Positions 1 through 8,336 are shown, numbered from the stretch's first letter. The stretch is DNA of 28,528 nt from an uncultured Erysipelotrichaceae bacterium (GCA_944326175.1 CALVCY010000095.1:1-28528), one strand, 5' to 3'. Translations and numbers: made by a program. The notes: a model not told the origin generated them from the sequence alone.

Positions 1-94
1 CGAAAAGTCGGTTCCCATTTGCTCGATGCTGTTCACTAATCACAATATTGATGGTTGAAACCATTGCAATCCATACCCATAATGCAAAGAGCTA

Positions 95-103
95 TGCTAA
101 AAT
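95..103 (+). promoter_or_regulatory. Extended -10 promoter of greA
   Basis: TG-C-TAAAAT matches an extended -10 element about 28 nt before the greA ATG. No convincing -35 box is visible. A good Shine-Dalgarno (AAGGAGAG, 118-125) follows, so this transcript has a normal leader. The first 55 or so bases may hold the 3' end of an upstream gene, but several frames are open and none can be chosen. Confidence 0.5.
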
Positions 104-131
104 AATCGCGCAAAACAAAGGAGAGTAACCC

Positions 132-617
132 ATGAGTGTCAATACAAACCAGGATGAAAAGATTTATGTCACTGCCGAAGGTCTGGCTGATCTTCAGAAA
201 GAATATGATAATCTCGTTCACGTCGAACGTGCCCATGTCATCGAAGAGCTGAAAGAAGCCCGTGCCCAGGGTGACTTGAGTGAAAATGCGGACTACGATG
301 CCGCCCGTGACAAACAGGCGCATATCGAAGAGCGCATCAAACAATTGGAAAACATGCTCAAGCATGTCGAGTTGATCGATGAAAAGCAAAAAGGCGCCAA
401 GATCGTGCGTATCGGTAGCACGGTTACTGTGGAAGAAATGGATACCCAAAGTGAATACACTTACAGTATCGTCGGTAGTGTCGAAGCGGATCCGTTAAAC
501 GGTAAACTGAGCAACCAAACACCGTTAGCTGCGGCGATTTTGGAACATAAAGTCAATGATGTAGTCACCGTGAATGTTGACACACCTTATCAAGTCAAGA
601 TCAAAAAAATCAAATAA
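132..617 (+). CDS. greA: Transcription elongation factor GreA
   Basis: 161 residues, close to the family norm of about 158. GreA binds the secondary channel of RNA polymerase and stimulates cleavage of backtracked RNA so that stalled complexes can resume. The N-terminal coiled coil (about residues 15-80) carries the diagnostic tip GDLSENADYDAA (about 47-58), whose acidic residues help position the catalytic metal. The C-terminal half is the FKBP-like domain, ending in a typical basic tail. The start is fixed by AAGGAG 7 nt upstream. The gene looks monocistronic: it has its own extended -10 promoter and a hairpin terminator after the stop. Identification is secure. Confidence 0.96.
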   Translation: MSVNTNQDEKIYVTAEGLADLQKEYDNLVHVERAHVIEELKEARAQGDLSENADYDAARDKQAHIEERIKQLENMLKHVELIDEKQKGAKIVRIGSTVTVEEMDTQSEYTYSIVGSVEADPLNGKLSNQTPLAAAILEHKVNDVVTVNVDTPYQVKIKKIK

Positions 618-635
618 TTGATTGGCAAAACCATC

Positions 636-672
636 GCCCTTCGTCTCTTAATGAGATGAAGGGTGTTTTATT
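636..672 (+). terminator. Rho-independent terminator after greA, overlapping the comEA RBS
   Basis: The arms CCCTTCGTCTC (637-647) and GAGATGAAGGG (653-663) pair around a 5-nt loop with one internal mismatch and are followed by TGTTTTATT. The 3' arm contains GAAGGG, the only Shine-Dalgarno candidate for comEA, which starts at 673. The hairpin could therefore both end greA transcripts and mask the comEA ribosome site. Confidence 0.75.
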
Positions 673-1131
673 ATGGGATATCTATTCATCATTGGTTTGA
701 CCATTGCATTGACATTAGTCACATTCACACCGATCTCGACCAGTGGTTTGAATCGCAAAACCATCGATATCACCATTGCACCATGCAATGGTGATATCAT
801 TCAAAAACGTGTGGATGCATATACCACATTGGATGAAATCATAGATTTTTCAGATCCAAATTATGATCTATCTGCTCTAAATCCATCCATGATCCTATCC
901 CATGGGGATTACATCACGCTTCCATGTGTGGTCGAAACTACAAAAATATCGATCAATACCGCAGATTTGGAAACATTGATGCAATTACCTGGAATTGGTG
1001 AAACCACCGCACAAGCGATCATCGACTATCGTCAAACCAATGGACTATTTCAAACCATTGAACAATTGATGGAAGTACCCGGGATCAAAGAAGGCAAATT
1101 TGAACCATTGAAGGATCGGATATGTCTTTGA
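673..1131 (+). CDS. comEA: Competence protein ComEA, DNA receptor
   Basis: 152 residues. ComEA is the membrane-anchored double-stranded DNA receptor of the natural transformation machine; it hands DNA to the ComEC channel. The sequence shows an N-terminal membrane anchor (residues 2-20), a middle SLBB-like region with the motif LSHGDYITLP, and a C-terminal helix-hairpin-helix repeat: INTADLETLMQLPGIGETTA and a second hairpin at LMEVPGIKEG. The start codon lies 9 nt after GAAGGG, which sits in the terminator stem of greA. The 3' end overlaps comEC by 10 nt, so the two are probably translationally coupled. It is shorter than B. subtilis ComEA but has all expected parts. Confidence 0.92.
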   Translation: MGYLFIIGLTIALTLVTFTPISTSGLNRKTIDITIAPCNGDIIQKRVDAYTTLDEIIDFSDPNYDLSALNPSMILSHGDYITLPCVVETTKISINTADLETLMQLPGIGETTAQAIIDYRQTNGLFQTIEQLMEVPGIKEGKFEPLKDRICL

Positions 1132-3038
1132 AAAGGTCGTTTATCCAACAATTGGATACCGGTCTTTATCCAATGGTATTGATCACTGTTTTACTGTGTA
1201 TGGTCCATTGCCATGCCTATGCCGTGGTATGGATCATTGGATGTATTTATCTTTTTTATCGAAAGATGGGCTGGATCATTTTATGTTGGGTGATCGTTGG
1301 CTTATGGTTTCGACCACAGCCATCATTGAATCAAACCATTCAGCTTGACCATGATCTGACCACAGTCGTATCGATCCATGCATCCAGTGTATTGGTCAAA
1401 GGGGAATATGGGCATTACTATGTCATTACGGATGATTTTTATCCGATCGGTTCTCGTTTATCCATCAGTGGTGAATTGACCCCAATGCAGACAACCTCTT
1501 CATTTTATGGATTTGATGCATCGACCTATAATCAAAAGAAACGGATCGTAGGATCAGTTTTTGATCCCACGATCCGTTTCGATGGTCAAACCATCTCGAT
1601 TCAAGGTTTGATCCAACAAGGTTTGATCCATTGGTTGGGGATAGAAAAAGGAAGGGCATTGATCAATGTGTTATGGTTCAACCAAGACCAAGATACATTA
1701 TGGTTATTTGCATCGTCTTATGTTTACATTACGTTGATCCATGGATTGATCCGTTTATTATCCTTTTGTTTAAGGGATCGTTATTGTCAGATCATTCAAT
1801 TGGTTTTGATGCTATCTTGTGGAGTATCTTTTGGTTTTTCCTTCGTATTGATCCGCCAACTCATCCGTATTCTTATATCTCGATTCAAACTAGATCGCGT
1901 CCATCGGTTTTCGGTTTCGATTCTTTTATGGTTAGTGGTATCCAATGGTTATGCCACATCGATCGGTTTTCTCTTTCCGTTTTTATTTTCGTGGTTTTCT
2001 TTGATGATGAAACTGGATCGATCCAAATCCATGCTATTAAGTTTGTTTATTCAAGGGTTCACGTTGCATCAGGTCAATCTGTTATCCATCGCATCGTTTA
2101 AGATGACTCGTATCATCACTGCCCTGGTTTTTATCATGGATATCATCAATATCATCAATGGTAATGGGATCGATCATTCGTTTTTATCTCGGTTCAATGA
2201 TGGATTGATCCTTTATGGATCGCCGTTAGGGTATGGATTGATCCTTTATCTTTCGATTTATGGTTTATTTAAAAAGATGAAATATCACCATTTGCTGATG
2301 GTGGGCTTTTATCTATTATTCACGTTTGATGGATGGTTTCAACCAACGGCATCATTGTATTGCATCAATGTGGGACAAGGGGATGCTACACTGATCAAGG
2401 ATGCCTTCAATCAAACGGTGATCCTAGTGGATACCGGTAAAGCCAGTGCGTATGATGATCTGATCACAGCCCTTCATGGTTATGGGATCCGTCATATCGA
2501 TGCATTGATCATCACCCATGATGATGCCGACCACAGTGATAATAAAGAAGCCATTATGGATGACTTTCACGTGGATCAATGCATCGAAGCACCATTTGAT
2601 ACGATGCAGATCAATACCATTTATGTCACCAATCTTAATCAAGGTGGATATGATAATGCCAACGATAATTCACTGGTGCTTTTATTTGAAGTCGATGGTC
2701 AAACCATATTGCTTCCTGGTGATATATCCGCTTGCGTTGAAGCGGATATATTCACCGATCTGGATTTGAATGTAGATATTTTCAAAGCCAGTCATCATGG
2801 TTCAGCTACAGGTAACAGTGAAGCATTGATCCAAACCATAAAACCCCGTTATATCGTTTATTCAGCCGGTTCTCCGGCTTATTACGGACATCCCAGTGAA
2901 ACGGTGCAACAGATCGCTAAAAAGAATAAAATACTGCAACTCAATACCTATAGCGATGGGGATATCCAATTCCATTTCTTCCATGGTTTGACCATGGTAT
3001 GGACTTCAAGCGGACAATATGATGTCTATTGGAGTTGA
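1122..3038 (+). CDS. comEC: Competence channel ComEC/Rec2
   Basis: 638 residues. ComEC forms the inner-membrane channel for single-stranded DNA in transformation. Order: N-terminal membrane helices (about 15-65), a soluble OB-like region (about 75-165), the competence membrane domain (about 190-420), then a C-terminal metallo-beta-lactamase domain with THDDADHSD (HxDxDH metal site), LPGD and KASHHGS. That domain is the proposed nuclease degrading the non-transported strand. The protein is shorter than B. subtilis ComEC (776 aa) because the membrane region is compact. The coding sequence contains two long inverted repeats, at 1538-1580 and 2718-2756. It overlaps comEA and ends 6 nt before holA. 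Confidence 0.93.
   Translation: MSLKRSFIQQLDTGLYPMVLITVLLCMVHCHAYAVVWIIGCIYLFYRKMGWIILCWVIVGLWFRPQPSLNQTIQLDHDLTTVVSIHASSVLVKGEYGHYYVITDDFYPIGSRLSISGELTPMQTTSSFYGFDASTYNQKKRIVGSVFDPTIRFDGQTISIQGLIQQGLIHWLGIEKGRALINVLWFNQDQDTLWLFASSYVYITLIHGLIRLLSFCLRDRYCQIIQLVLMLSCGVSFGFSFVLIRQLIRILISRFKLDRVHRFSVSILLWLVVSNGYATSIGFLFPFLFSWFSLMMKLDRSKSMLLSLFIQGFTLHQVNLLSIASFKMTRIITALVFIMDIINIINGNGIDHSFLSRFNDGLILYGSPLGYGLILYLSIYGLFKKMKYHHLLMVGFYLLFTFDGWFQPTASLYCINVGQGDATLIKDAFNQTVILVDTGKASAYDDLITALHGYGIRHIDALIITHDDADHSDNKEAIMDDFHVDQCIEAPFDTMQINTIYVTNLNQGGYDNANDNSLVLLFEVDGQTILLPGDISACVEADIFTDLDLNVDIFKASHHGSATGNSEALIQTIKPRYIVYSAGSPAYYGHPSETVQQIAKKNKILQLNTYSDGDIQFHFFHGLTMVWTSSGQYDVYWS
1538..1580. repeat. Inverted repeat inside comEC, 19-bp arms
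   Basis: Positions 1538-1556 pair with 1562-1580 with one mismatch (A1550 against C1568) around a 5-nt loop GTTTT. No T-run follows, so it is not a standard terminator. The span encodes an ordinary piece of the OB-like region. Confidence 0.8.
2718..2756. repeat. Inverted repeat inside the comEC nuclease domain
   Basis: ATATATCCGCTT (2722-2733) and AAGCGGATATAT (2740-2751) are perfect complements around a 6-nt loop. GGTG and CACC extend the stem if one base is bulged. The hairpin lies just after the LPGD codons. Confidence 0.75.
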
Positions 3039-3044
3039 TGTATA

Positions 3045-4004
3045 ATGATAACCATGAATCATGTACTGATCGGTGATGATGATTATTTGATCGAACAAGC
3101 ACTCCATCAATGTCTGAATGATGAAAATCATGATGAAGCGGATGTGGAATATTATGATGGGTTGACCATGGCATTGACCATCGATGATGTCATGGAAGCG
3201 GTCAGTACTGTATCCTTGTTTTCATCCAAAAAGATCGTGGTCGTGACCAATCCCTTATTTGTCAATACCAAGGATGAGCAAGGCAATCAACGTTTGGAAA
3301 GTTATTACCAGCATCCCGATTACGATATCAGCTTGATCTTTGTATTGAAACCAGGGATCGATCAACGGAAAGCCATGGTCAAAACCATCCTTAAATATTC
3401 CAATATCATCCGCTTGGACAGTGTGGATGATATTGGAAAAGCAAAGATGGTCGCTACCATGCTCAAACAAAAAGGGATCCATCTTTCCCAACCGTTAAAA
3501 GAAGCTTTACTGACTCGACTTGCTAACGATGGTTATACCATTGCCAAAGAGTTGGATAAATTATCACTGTATGGTCAAATCCATACGGTTGATGAAATCA
3601 ATACCTTGATATCACCACCCTTAGAAAGCAGTGCCTATGCGTTAAGTGATGCCATTGTTTCCCGTGATTTTGCCAAAGCCATATCCATTTATCGTGATCT
3701 GATCCGCCAGGGCAACCAAGCGGTTGCCCTGGTGGCATTATTGGCGACCAATTTTCGTTTTTATTATCAAGTATTGGTATTGCGTGATCTGGATATGGAT
3801 GATGCAACCATCGCAGACAATCTGCATATCAAAAAAGGCCGCATCTTTTATGCGTCGAAAATACTCAATCACCTCACGGTTTCAAAAGCCGATACCGTGA
3901 TCGGTTTACTGGCGGATTTGGATCAATCCATCAAACAAGGACGGATCGAGCCCAATTTCGGTTTTGAAGTGATGTTACTTAAGCTCAAAGAGGAATTACT
4001 ATGA
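3045..4004 (+). CDS. holA: DNA polymerase III subunit delta (HolA)
   Basis: 319 residues. Delta is the clamp-loader subunit that opens the beta sliding clamp. The N-terminal AAA+-like fold without a Walker A (IGDDDYLIEQAL at the start, VSTVSLFSSKKIVVV near residues 54-68) and the C-terminal collar domain (YALSDAIVSRDFAKAISIYRDL onward) fit the family in order and length. The position directly after comEA-comEC is the standard Firmicutes arrangement. GGAG at 3031-3034 supports the first ATG; Met4 is a possible alternative. rpsT, which often follows holA, is absent. The stop overlaps the sdaA start as ATGA. Confidence 0.9.
   Translation: MITMNHVLIGDDDYLIEQALHQCLNDENHDEADVEYYDGLTMALTIDDVMEAVSTVSLFSSKKIVVVTNPLFVNTKDEQGNQRLESYYQHPDYDISLIFVLKPGIDQRKAMVKTILKYSNIIRLDSVDDIGKAKMVATMLKQKGIHLSQPLKEALLTRLANDGYTIAKELDKLSLYGQIHTVDEINTLISPPLESSAYALSDAIVSRDFAKAISIYRDLIRQGNQAVALVALLATNFRFYYQVLVLRDLDMDDATIADNLHIKKGRIFYASKILNHLTVSKADTVIGLLADLDQSIKQGRIEPNFGFEVMLLKLKEELL
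3707..3732. repeat. Perfect 11-bp inverted repeat inside holA
   Basis: CCAGGGCAACC (3707-3717) and GGTTGCCCTGG (3722-3732) are exact complements around the 4-nt loop AAGC. It is GC-rich and would be stable in mRNA or single-stranded DNA. It is not followed by a T-run. Confidence 0.8.
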
Positions 4005-5224
4005 AATCCATCGCCACGATCTATCGCATCGGCCCCGGTCCAAGTTCCAGTCATACCCTGGCATTGAAACGGGCTTGCGAATGTTTCAAAATGCATGTTT
4101 CACCGATTTATTCCATTCATGCAACGTTGGTTGGTTCATTGGCATTGACCGGTAAAGGCCATTACAGTGACGATATCATCCGTTGTTGTTTCAAACCATT
4201 GGATTGTCCGGTGGATTTTCAATTGGAATGGGATCAACCGTATCCGCATGGTTTTATACTGGATGCATTGACGGATGATGGTCATACCATTTGGCATATT
4301 TATTCCATTGGCGGTGGTGCGTTTGAAGTAGCCGAACATCCCGAATTCAATGAACAGGATATCTATGATCAAACCACACTCAATGCGATCAATACCATCT
4401 GTGAAAAAAAAAGATGGCATTATTTGGATTATATCGATTCTGTCGAATCCGATCTCGATCCTGCTTTAAACGATGCACTGGATGCCATGCTGGCATCCGT
4501 GCATCGTGGTCTGACCAAGACGGGTTATCTGCGGGGTGAACTCAGGGTCAATCGATGTGCCATGGGACTGTATGATAAAGCCATGAAGTGCACTGATCCC
4601 AAGGAAGCTGTGGATCTTAAACTCATGGCTTATGCCTTTGCCGCAGCGGAAGAAAATGCCGATGGACAAGAAGTCGTCACCGCACCGACGTTAGGTTCAT
4701 GTGGCGTGATGGCGGCTTTAGTGATGTATGCGATCCATGATTTGAAAATGGAAAGAACCACCGTTATCCATGGGTTGAAAGTTGCCGGATTATTCGGCAA
4801 CATCGCCCGTGAGAATGCATCGGTATCCGGTGCCATCGGCGGTTGCCAGGCCGAGATCGGCGTGGCATGTGCGATGGCTGCCGCCGGATACACGGCGATG
4901 TTGGGCGGTAACAATCGTATGGTCGAAACCAGTGCCGAGATCGCCATGGAACATCATCTGGGTCTAACCTGTGATCCCGTAGGTGGATATGTGATCATCC
5001 CCTGTATCGAACGTAATTCCCAAGCTATTTTACGTGCCCTGGATGCCTCATTGTTAGCCCGTAACATTGTTTCTTTGCGTCAAAACAAAGTCAGTTTTGA
5101 TGCGGTGATCGATACCATGCGCTATACGGGAAGCATGTTGCCCAAGGAATTAAAAGAAACATCATTGGGTGGTTTAGCCACCGTGATCGCTCAAGCCAAT
5201 GGAGATGCCCTATGCCATCAATAG
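4001..5224 (+). CDS. sdaA: L-serine ammonia-lyase, iron-sulfur dependent, single chain
   Basis: 407 residues. The enzyme deaminates L-serine to pyruvate and ammonia in the cytosol using a [4Fe-4S] cluster. The N-terminal beta domain (about 1-145) has the substrate-loop motif IGPGPSSSHT, and the C-terminal alpha domain has SCGVMAAL, GGCQAEIGVACAMAAAG and CDPVGG. Cluster ligands by family comparison are Cys282, Cys324 and Cys335. Cys405, two residues from the C-terminus, fits the tail cysteine that occupies the active site in the L. pneumophila and E. coli enzymes. This is the fused form rather than the split alpha/beta form of Bacillus. It overlaps holA by 4 nt and the U32 gene by 13 nt, so it is translated within the same operon. 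Confidence 0.93.
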   Translation: MKSIATIYRIGPGPSSSHTLALKRACECFKMHVSPIYSIHATLVGSLALTGKGHYSDDIIRCCFKPLDCPVDFQLEWDQPYPHGFILDALTDDGHTIWHIYSIGGGAFEVAEHPEFNEQDIYDQTTLNAINTICEKKRWHYLDYIDSVESDLDPALNDALDAMLASVHRGLTKTGYLRGELRVNRCAMGLYDKAMKCTDPKEAVDLKLMAYAFAAAEENADGQEVVTAPTLGSCGVMAALVMYAIHDLKMERTTVIHGLKVAGLFGNIARENASVSGAIGGCQAEIGVACAMAAAGYTAMLGGNNRMVETSAEIAMEHHLGLTCDPVGGYVIIPCIERNSQAILRALDASLLARNIVSLRQNKVSFDAVIDTMRYTGSMLPKELKETSLGGLATVIAQANGDALCHQ

Positions 5225-7365
5225 AAATACTTGCACCAGCTGGTTCCATGGAATCATTGGATGCCGCTTTAGCTGCCGGCGCCGATGCGATCTATTGCGC
5301 CGGAAAGAACTTCGGCGCTCGAGCGTATGCAACGAATTTTGATCATGATCAACTGATCCAAGCGGTGGATAAAGCCCACTTATATGGAGCCAAACTGTAT
5401 GTGACCATGAATACGCTGGTGTTTGAAGATGAGATGGAGGATGCATTTGCCGAAGCGTGTTTCTTGTATCAGATCGGCGTGGATGCATTATTGATCCAGG
5501 ATCTCGGTTTGTTTGATTTGATCCACCATCGATTGCCGGATTTTCCATTACATTGCTCCACTCAGATGAATATCCATGATGCAAAGGGTGTTCGCTTTGC
5601 CAAATCCATCGGCGCAAGCCGGGTCGTTTTGGCACGAGAATGCACGCGGGAAACGGTACAAGCCTGTTGCAAGCAAGGCATTGAAATCGAAGTGTTTGGT
5701 TATGGTGCGCTATGCTCCGCTTACTCAGGACAATGTCTGCTCAGTGCCTATAGCAGCGCTCGCAGTGGCAATCGGGGACAATGTGCCCAAAATTGCCGCC
5801 ATGATTACACGCTATTTCAAGATGGCAATGCGTTGCCAGAACAACATGGACGCTATTTGATGAGTCTGAAAGATCTCAATCTGATCGAGAAACTGCCGGA
5901 TTTGATCGAAGATGGGGTGACTAGCGTCAAGATCGAAGGGCGAATGAAATCCGCGGCGTATGTCTATGCAGTGACTTCTCTATTTGTTAAAGCGCGCGAG
6001 GCTTATGATCAACATCAATCATTTTCATTGTCCAACAATGATATGCAAATGCTCAGGCTGTTGTTTAATCGCGGATTTACACTCGGCTATTATTATCAAA
6101 ACCACGATGCATCCTTGTGCTCTGCTTTTCGACCCAATCATCAAGGTGTTTCCATCGGTAAGGTGGTAGGTAAGGATGCAAATGGTATTACCATCGCGTT
6201 GACCGATACGCTTGCTTTGCATGATGGATTGCGGGTTTTGGATAGCAAGGCGGATGTGGGGATCTATGTATCCGCAATGTTGGATCATGGCAACCATATC
6301 AAAATTGCTCAAAAGGGGATGGTGGTGACCATTCCTGGAAAGTTTGATGTAAGTTTGCATGATATCGTGGTCAAAACCAGTGACAGTGCATTGGTTGACA
6401 CTATTGCAAGACGCATCGATACGGATCAAAAGCGAATCAAAGTGGATATCACCATGCGTATCCATGGTTCGACCATTGATCTATCGATCAAAGATCAATT
6501 TGATCGTGCTTATCGATGCACGATCCATGATATCGATATCCAACCTGCTAAAAATCAACCGATCAATGCTGATACATTGATGAAAAGTTTTTCCAAGCTG
6601 AAAGAGACACCGTTTGTCTTGGGTCATGTGCAATATCATGGCGATTCTGTCTTTTTGACCATGTCGGCATTGAATCAATGCCGACGCAAAGTGGTGGAAG
6701 GATTCATGCTATCCATCATCAAAGGGTATAAACGTTTTCTGGATCTACAGGAATATCCAAAAGAATATTTTGATCTTCAAATGATCGAACCATTAGCCGT
6801 TAATATCAAATATGGTTCGAACCACAAGCACCCTACATTGCATACCATCAGTGAATCATTCGATGATTCGAACCATCTTGGCCCATTGATCCATGGAGAA
6901 AAAACAGATGATTCTTTAGCCAATCGCTATATTCAATATATTGGGGATATCGATGATTCAACGCAGCAGATCGGTCTATTTGGTATCTTATGTTCCAATA
7001 GCTATGCATTGCAGTTTTATCATCGCCATCACTTGATCCCCATGATCGCCTTTGAATGTGATCCATCCCAAAGCTACGCATTGATCGATGGTTATACCCA
7101 ACGCAATGGTCAAGCCCCGTTGGTCTATTATCAAACCAAAGGCAATATCCGTTTGATGAGTATGAAGGACTGTCTGATCAAAGCCAATATGGATGATCCA
7201 CTCCATTGCAATCGATGTCACAACCATCAAGTGACCATCATGGATCATTCAAAAAATCCATATCGACTGGAAGGCGATTCCAATTGTATATTGCACTTAT
7301 ATACCAAGCGTGGTTATGATCGGCCATTGATCGATGGTGCAGTGGAACTGGTCACGATCGAATGA
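5212..7365 (+). CDS. U32 family peptidase-like protein (RlhA/TrhP type)
   Basis: 717 residues. The N-terminal TIM-barrel half starts IEILAPAGSMESL and has the U32 signature around residues 160-178 (EVFGYGALCSAYSGQC) with Cys168, Cys175, Cys191 and Cys195. Characterised members of this group (RlhA on 23S rRNA, TrhP on tRNA) are prephenate-dependent RNA hydroxylation factors rather than proteases. The long C-terminal half, with HCNRCHNHQ and a later SNC near its end, matches the two-domain long form with DUF3656. Whether the target here is rRNA or tRNA cannot be told. GGAG 8 nt upstream fixes the start inside the end of sdaA. A 10-bp inverted repeat lies at 6663-6685. Confidence 0.85.
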   Translation: MPSIEILAPAGSMESLDAALAAGADAIYCAGKNFGARAYATNFDHDQLIQAVDKAHLYGAKLYVTMNTLVFEDEMEDAFAEACFLYQIGVDALLIQDLGLFDLIHHRLPDFPLHCSTQMNIHDAKGVRFAKSIGASRVVLARECTRETVQACCKQGIEIEVFGYGALCSAYSGQCLLSAYSSARSGNRGQCAQNCRHDYTLFQDGNALPEQHGRYLMSLKDLNLIEKLPDLIEDGVTSVKIEGRMKSAAYVYAVTSLFVKAREAYDQHQSFSLSNNDMQMLRLLFNRGFTLGYYYQNHDASLCSAFRPNHQGVSIGKVVGKDANGITIALTDTLALHDGLRVLDSKADVGIYVSAMLDHGNHIKIAQKGMVVTIPGKFDVSLHDIVVKTSDSALVDTIARRIDTDQKRIKVDITMRIHGSTIDLSIKDQFDRAYRCTIHDIDIQPAKNQPINADTLMKSFSKLKETPFVLGHVQYHGDSVFLTMSALNQCRRKVVEGFMLSIIKGYKRFLDLQEYPKEYFDLQMIEPLAVNIKYGSNHKHPTLHTISESFDDSNHLGPLIHGEKTDDSLANRYIQYIGDIDDSTQQIGLFGILCSNSYALQFYHRHHLIPMIAFECDPSQSYALIDGYTQRNGQAPLVYYQTKGNIRLMSMKDCLIKANMDDPLHCNRCHNHQVTIMDHSKNPYRLEGDSNCILHLYTKRGYDRPLIDGAVELVTIE
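6663..6685. repeat. Perfect 10-bp inverted repeat inside the U32 gene
   Basis: GTCGGCATTG (6663-6672) and CAATGCCGAC (6676-6685) are exact complements around the 3-nt loop AAT. No T-run follows. Confidence 0.75.
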
Positions 7366-7382
7366 TGGTCGAACCAAGAAAT

Positions 7383-7430
7383 AAGACCATGATGCATCGG
7401 TTTGTGCAAACGGATGCATCATGGTCTTTT
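7383..7430 (+). terminator. Terminator of the comEA-to-U32 operon
   Basis: AAGACCATGATGCATC (7383-7398) and GATGCATCATGGTCTT (7413-7428) form a perfect 16-bp stem. A small inner helix (GTTT/AAAC) sits in the loop, and the downstream side ends in TTTT. It follows the U32 stop by 17 nt. Confidence 0.88.
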
Positions 7431-7438
7431 TGATGATT

Positions 7439-7444
7439 TATAAT
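7439..7444 (+). promoter_or_regulatory. -10 box for the HAD phosphatase gene
   Basis: A perfect TATAAT lies just after the terminator. A start site about 7 nt downstream gives a leader of roughly 22 nt that includes the Shine-Dalgarno AAAGGGG before the ATG at 7473. The -35 region falls inside the terminator stem and is not TTGACA-like. Confidence 0.5.
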
Positions 7445-7472
7445 GGTCTTGATCATAAAGGGGAATGGAACC

Positions 7473-8252
7473 ATGAAAAAAGCAATCTTCTTTGATATCG
7501 ACAATACGCTGTATTCTCATTTTACCCACAGTGTACCCAAAAGTACGATGGATGCGCTACGTACCTTGAAAAGCAAAAACAAGCTGCTTTATATTGCCAC
7601 AAGTCGTTCCAAAGCGGAAATGGTCAATGTACCTAAGGATGTCGTAGCATTAATGGATGGGATCATCACTTTAGGTGGAGCACGCATTGATGAACATGGT
7701 CAAACCATCATCACCCATCCCATCGATTCCAATGATCTGCATACGCTGGTCCAATTCATTCAAGAACATGGTTTAACTGCCCGATATTGTGGTTTGGATG
7801 ACTGTGTCAATGATCTGAACCAAGATGATGATGAGATCAAATCCCGTTTTCAACGACTCTATGATATGGTCCCACCCGTAAAACCGTATCAATGGCAACC
7901 ATTGATCCATGTTTTGTTTTATTGCAATGATGATCGTCTGATCGGTCAGATCGCTTCCCGGTTGAACCATTCCACCTTTACTATTTTAAAAACCAGTTAC
8001 GAAGTGACCGGAGCCAATGTTACCAAGGGGCATGCCATTGATGAAGTGATGAAATACCATGGTTTACGTTTGAATGAATCCGTTGCCTTTGGTGACTCCA
8101 ACAATGATGTGGAAATGCTCAAGATGGCGGGTATCGGTATTGCCATGGGCAATGCCGATGCCAATATCCGTCGTGTTGCGGATTATACGACCACCCATAT
8201 CGATCAAGACGGGATCTATAATGCCTGTGTGCATTTTAATTGGTTCGATTGA
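7473..8252 (+). CDS. Cof-type HAD superfamily phosphatase
   Basis: 259 residues from the ATG preceded by AAAGGGGAATGG; an in-frame ATG at 7443 lies within the promoter and is unlikely. The HAD core is complete: FDIDNT (nucleophile Asp8, acid/base Asp10), ATSR for motif II, the KGHAI lysine for motif III, and GDSNNDVEML for motif IV. A type C2 cap occupies the middle (about 85-185). Cof-like enzymes dephosphorylate sugar phosphates, flavin or pyridoxal phosphate and similar metabolites; the substrate cannot be read from sequence. It stands alone between two terminators. Confidence 0.9.
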   Translation: MKKAIFFDIDNTLYSHFTHSVPKSTMDALRTLKSKNKLLYIATSRSKAEMVNVPKDVVALMDGIITLGGARIDEHGQTIITHPIDSNDLHTLVQFIQEHGLTARYCGLDDCVNDLNQDDDEIKSRFQRLYDMVPPVKPYQWQPLIHVLFYCNDDRLIGQIASRLNHSTFTILKTSYEVTGANVTKGHAIDEVMKYHGLRLNESVAFGDSNNDVEMLKMAGIGIAMGNADANIRRVADYTTTHIDQDGIYNACVHFNWFD

Positions 8253-8288
8253 TGTATCTTTCATGGTTTAAATCACATGATTTCATCA

Positions 8289-8322
8289 AAAAAACGACAG
8301 CGTTTGACGCCGTCGTTTTTTG
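8289..8322. terminator. Bidirectional terminator between the HAD gene and gltX
   Basis: AAAAAACGACAGCG and CGCCGTCGTTTTTT pair around TTTGA with one mismatch. A-rich and T-rich flanks serve both strands, as expected between convergent genes. Confidence 0.85.
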
Positions 8323-8336
8323 ATTGACTGGTTGGA

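Noticed and set aside
1..58. C-terminus of a gene upstream of greA
   Set aside because: Several short frames are open to different stops and none shows a recognisable family ending.
1538..1580. Intragenic terminator in comEC
   Set aside because: The hairpin is strong, but no T-run follows on either strand, so Rho-independent termination is unlikely.
1631..2101. 156-codon open frame inside comEC in another frame
   Set aside because: comEC is complete and recognisable across this stretch; the alternative product has no family features and starts without a Shine-Dalgarno.
5210..5635. 141-codon minus-strand frame opposite the U32 gene
   Set aside because: Arg/His/Ser-rich product typical of antisense shadow translation; the plus-strand gene is well supported.
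7443..7472. Upstream start for the HAD phosphatase
   Set aside because: This ATG overlaps the -10 box and lacks a ribosome site; the ATG at 7473 has one and gives the conserved N-terminus.
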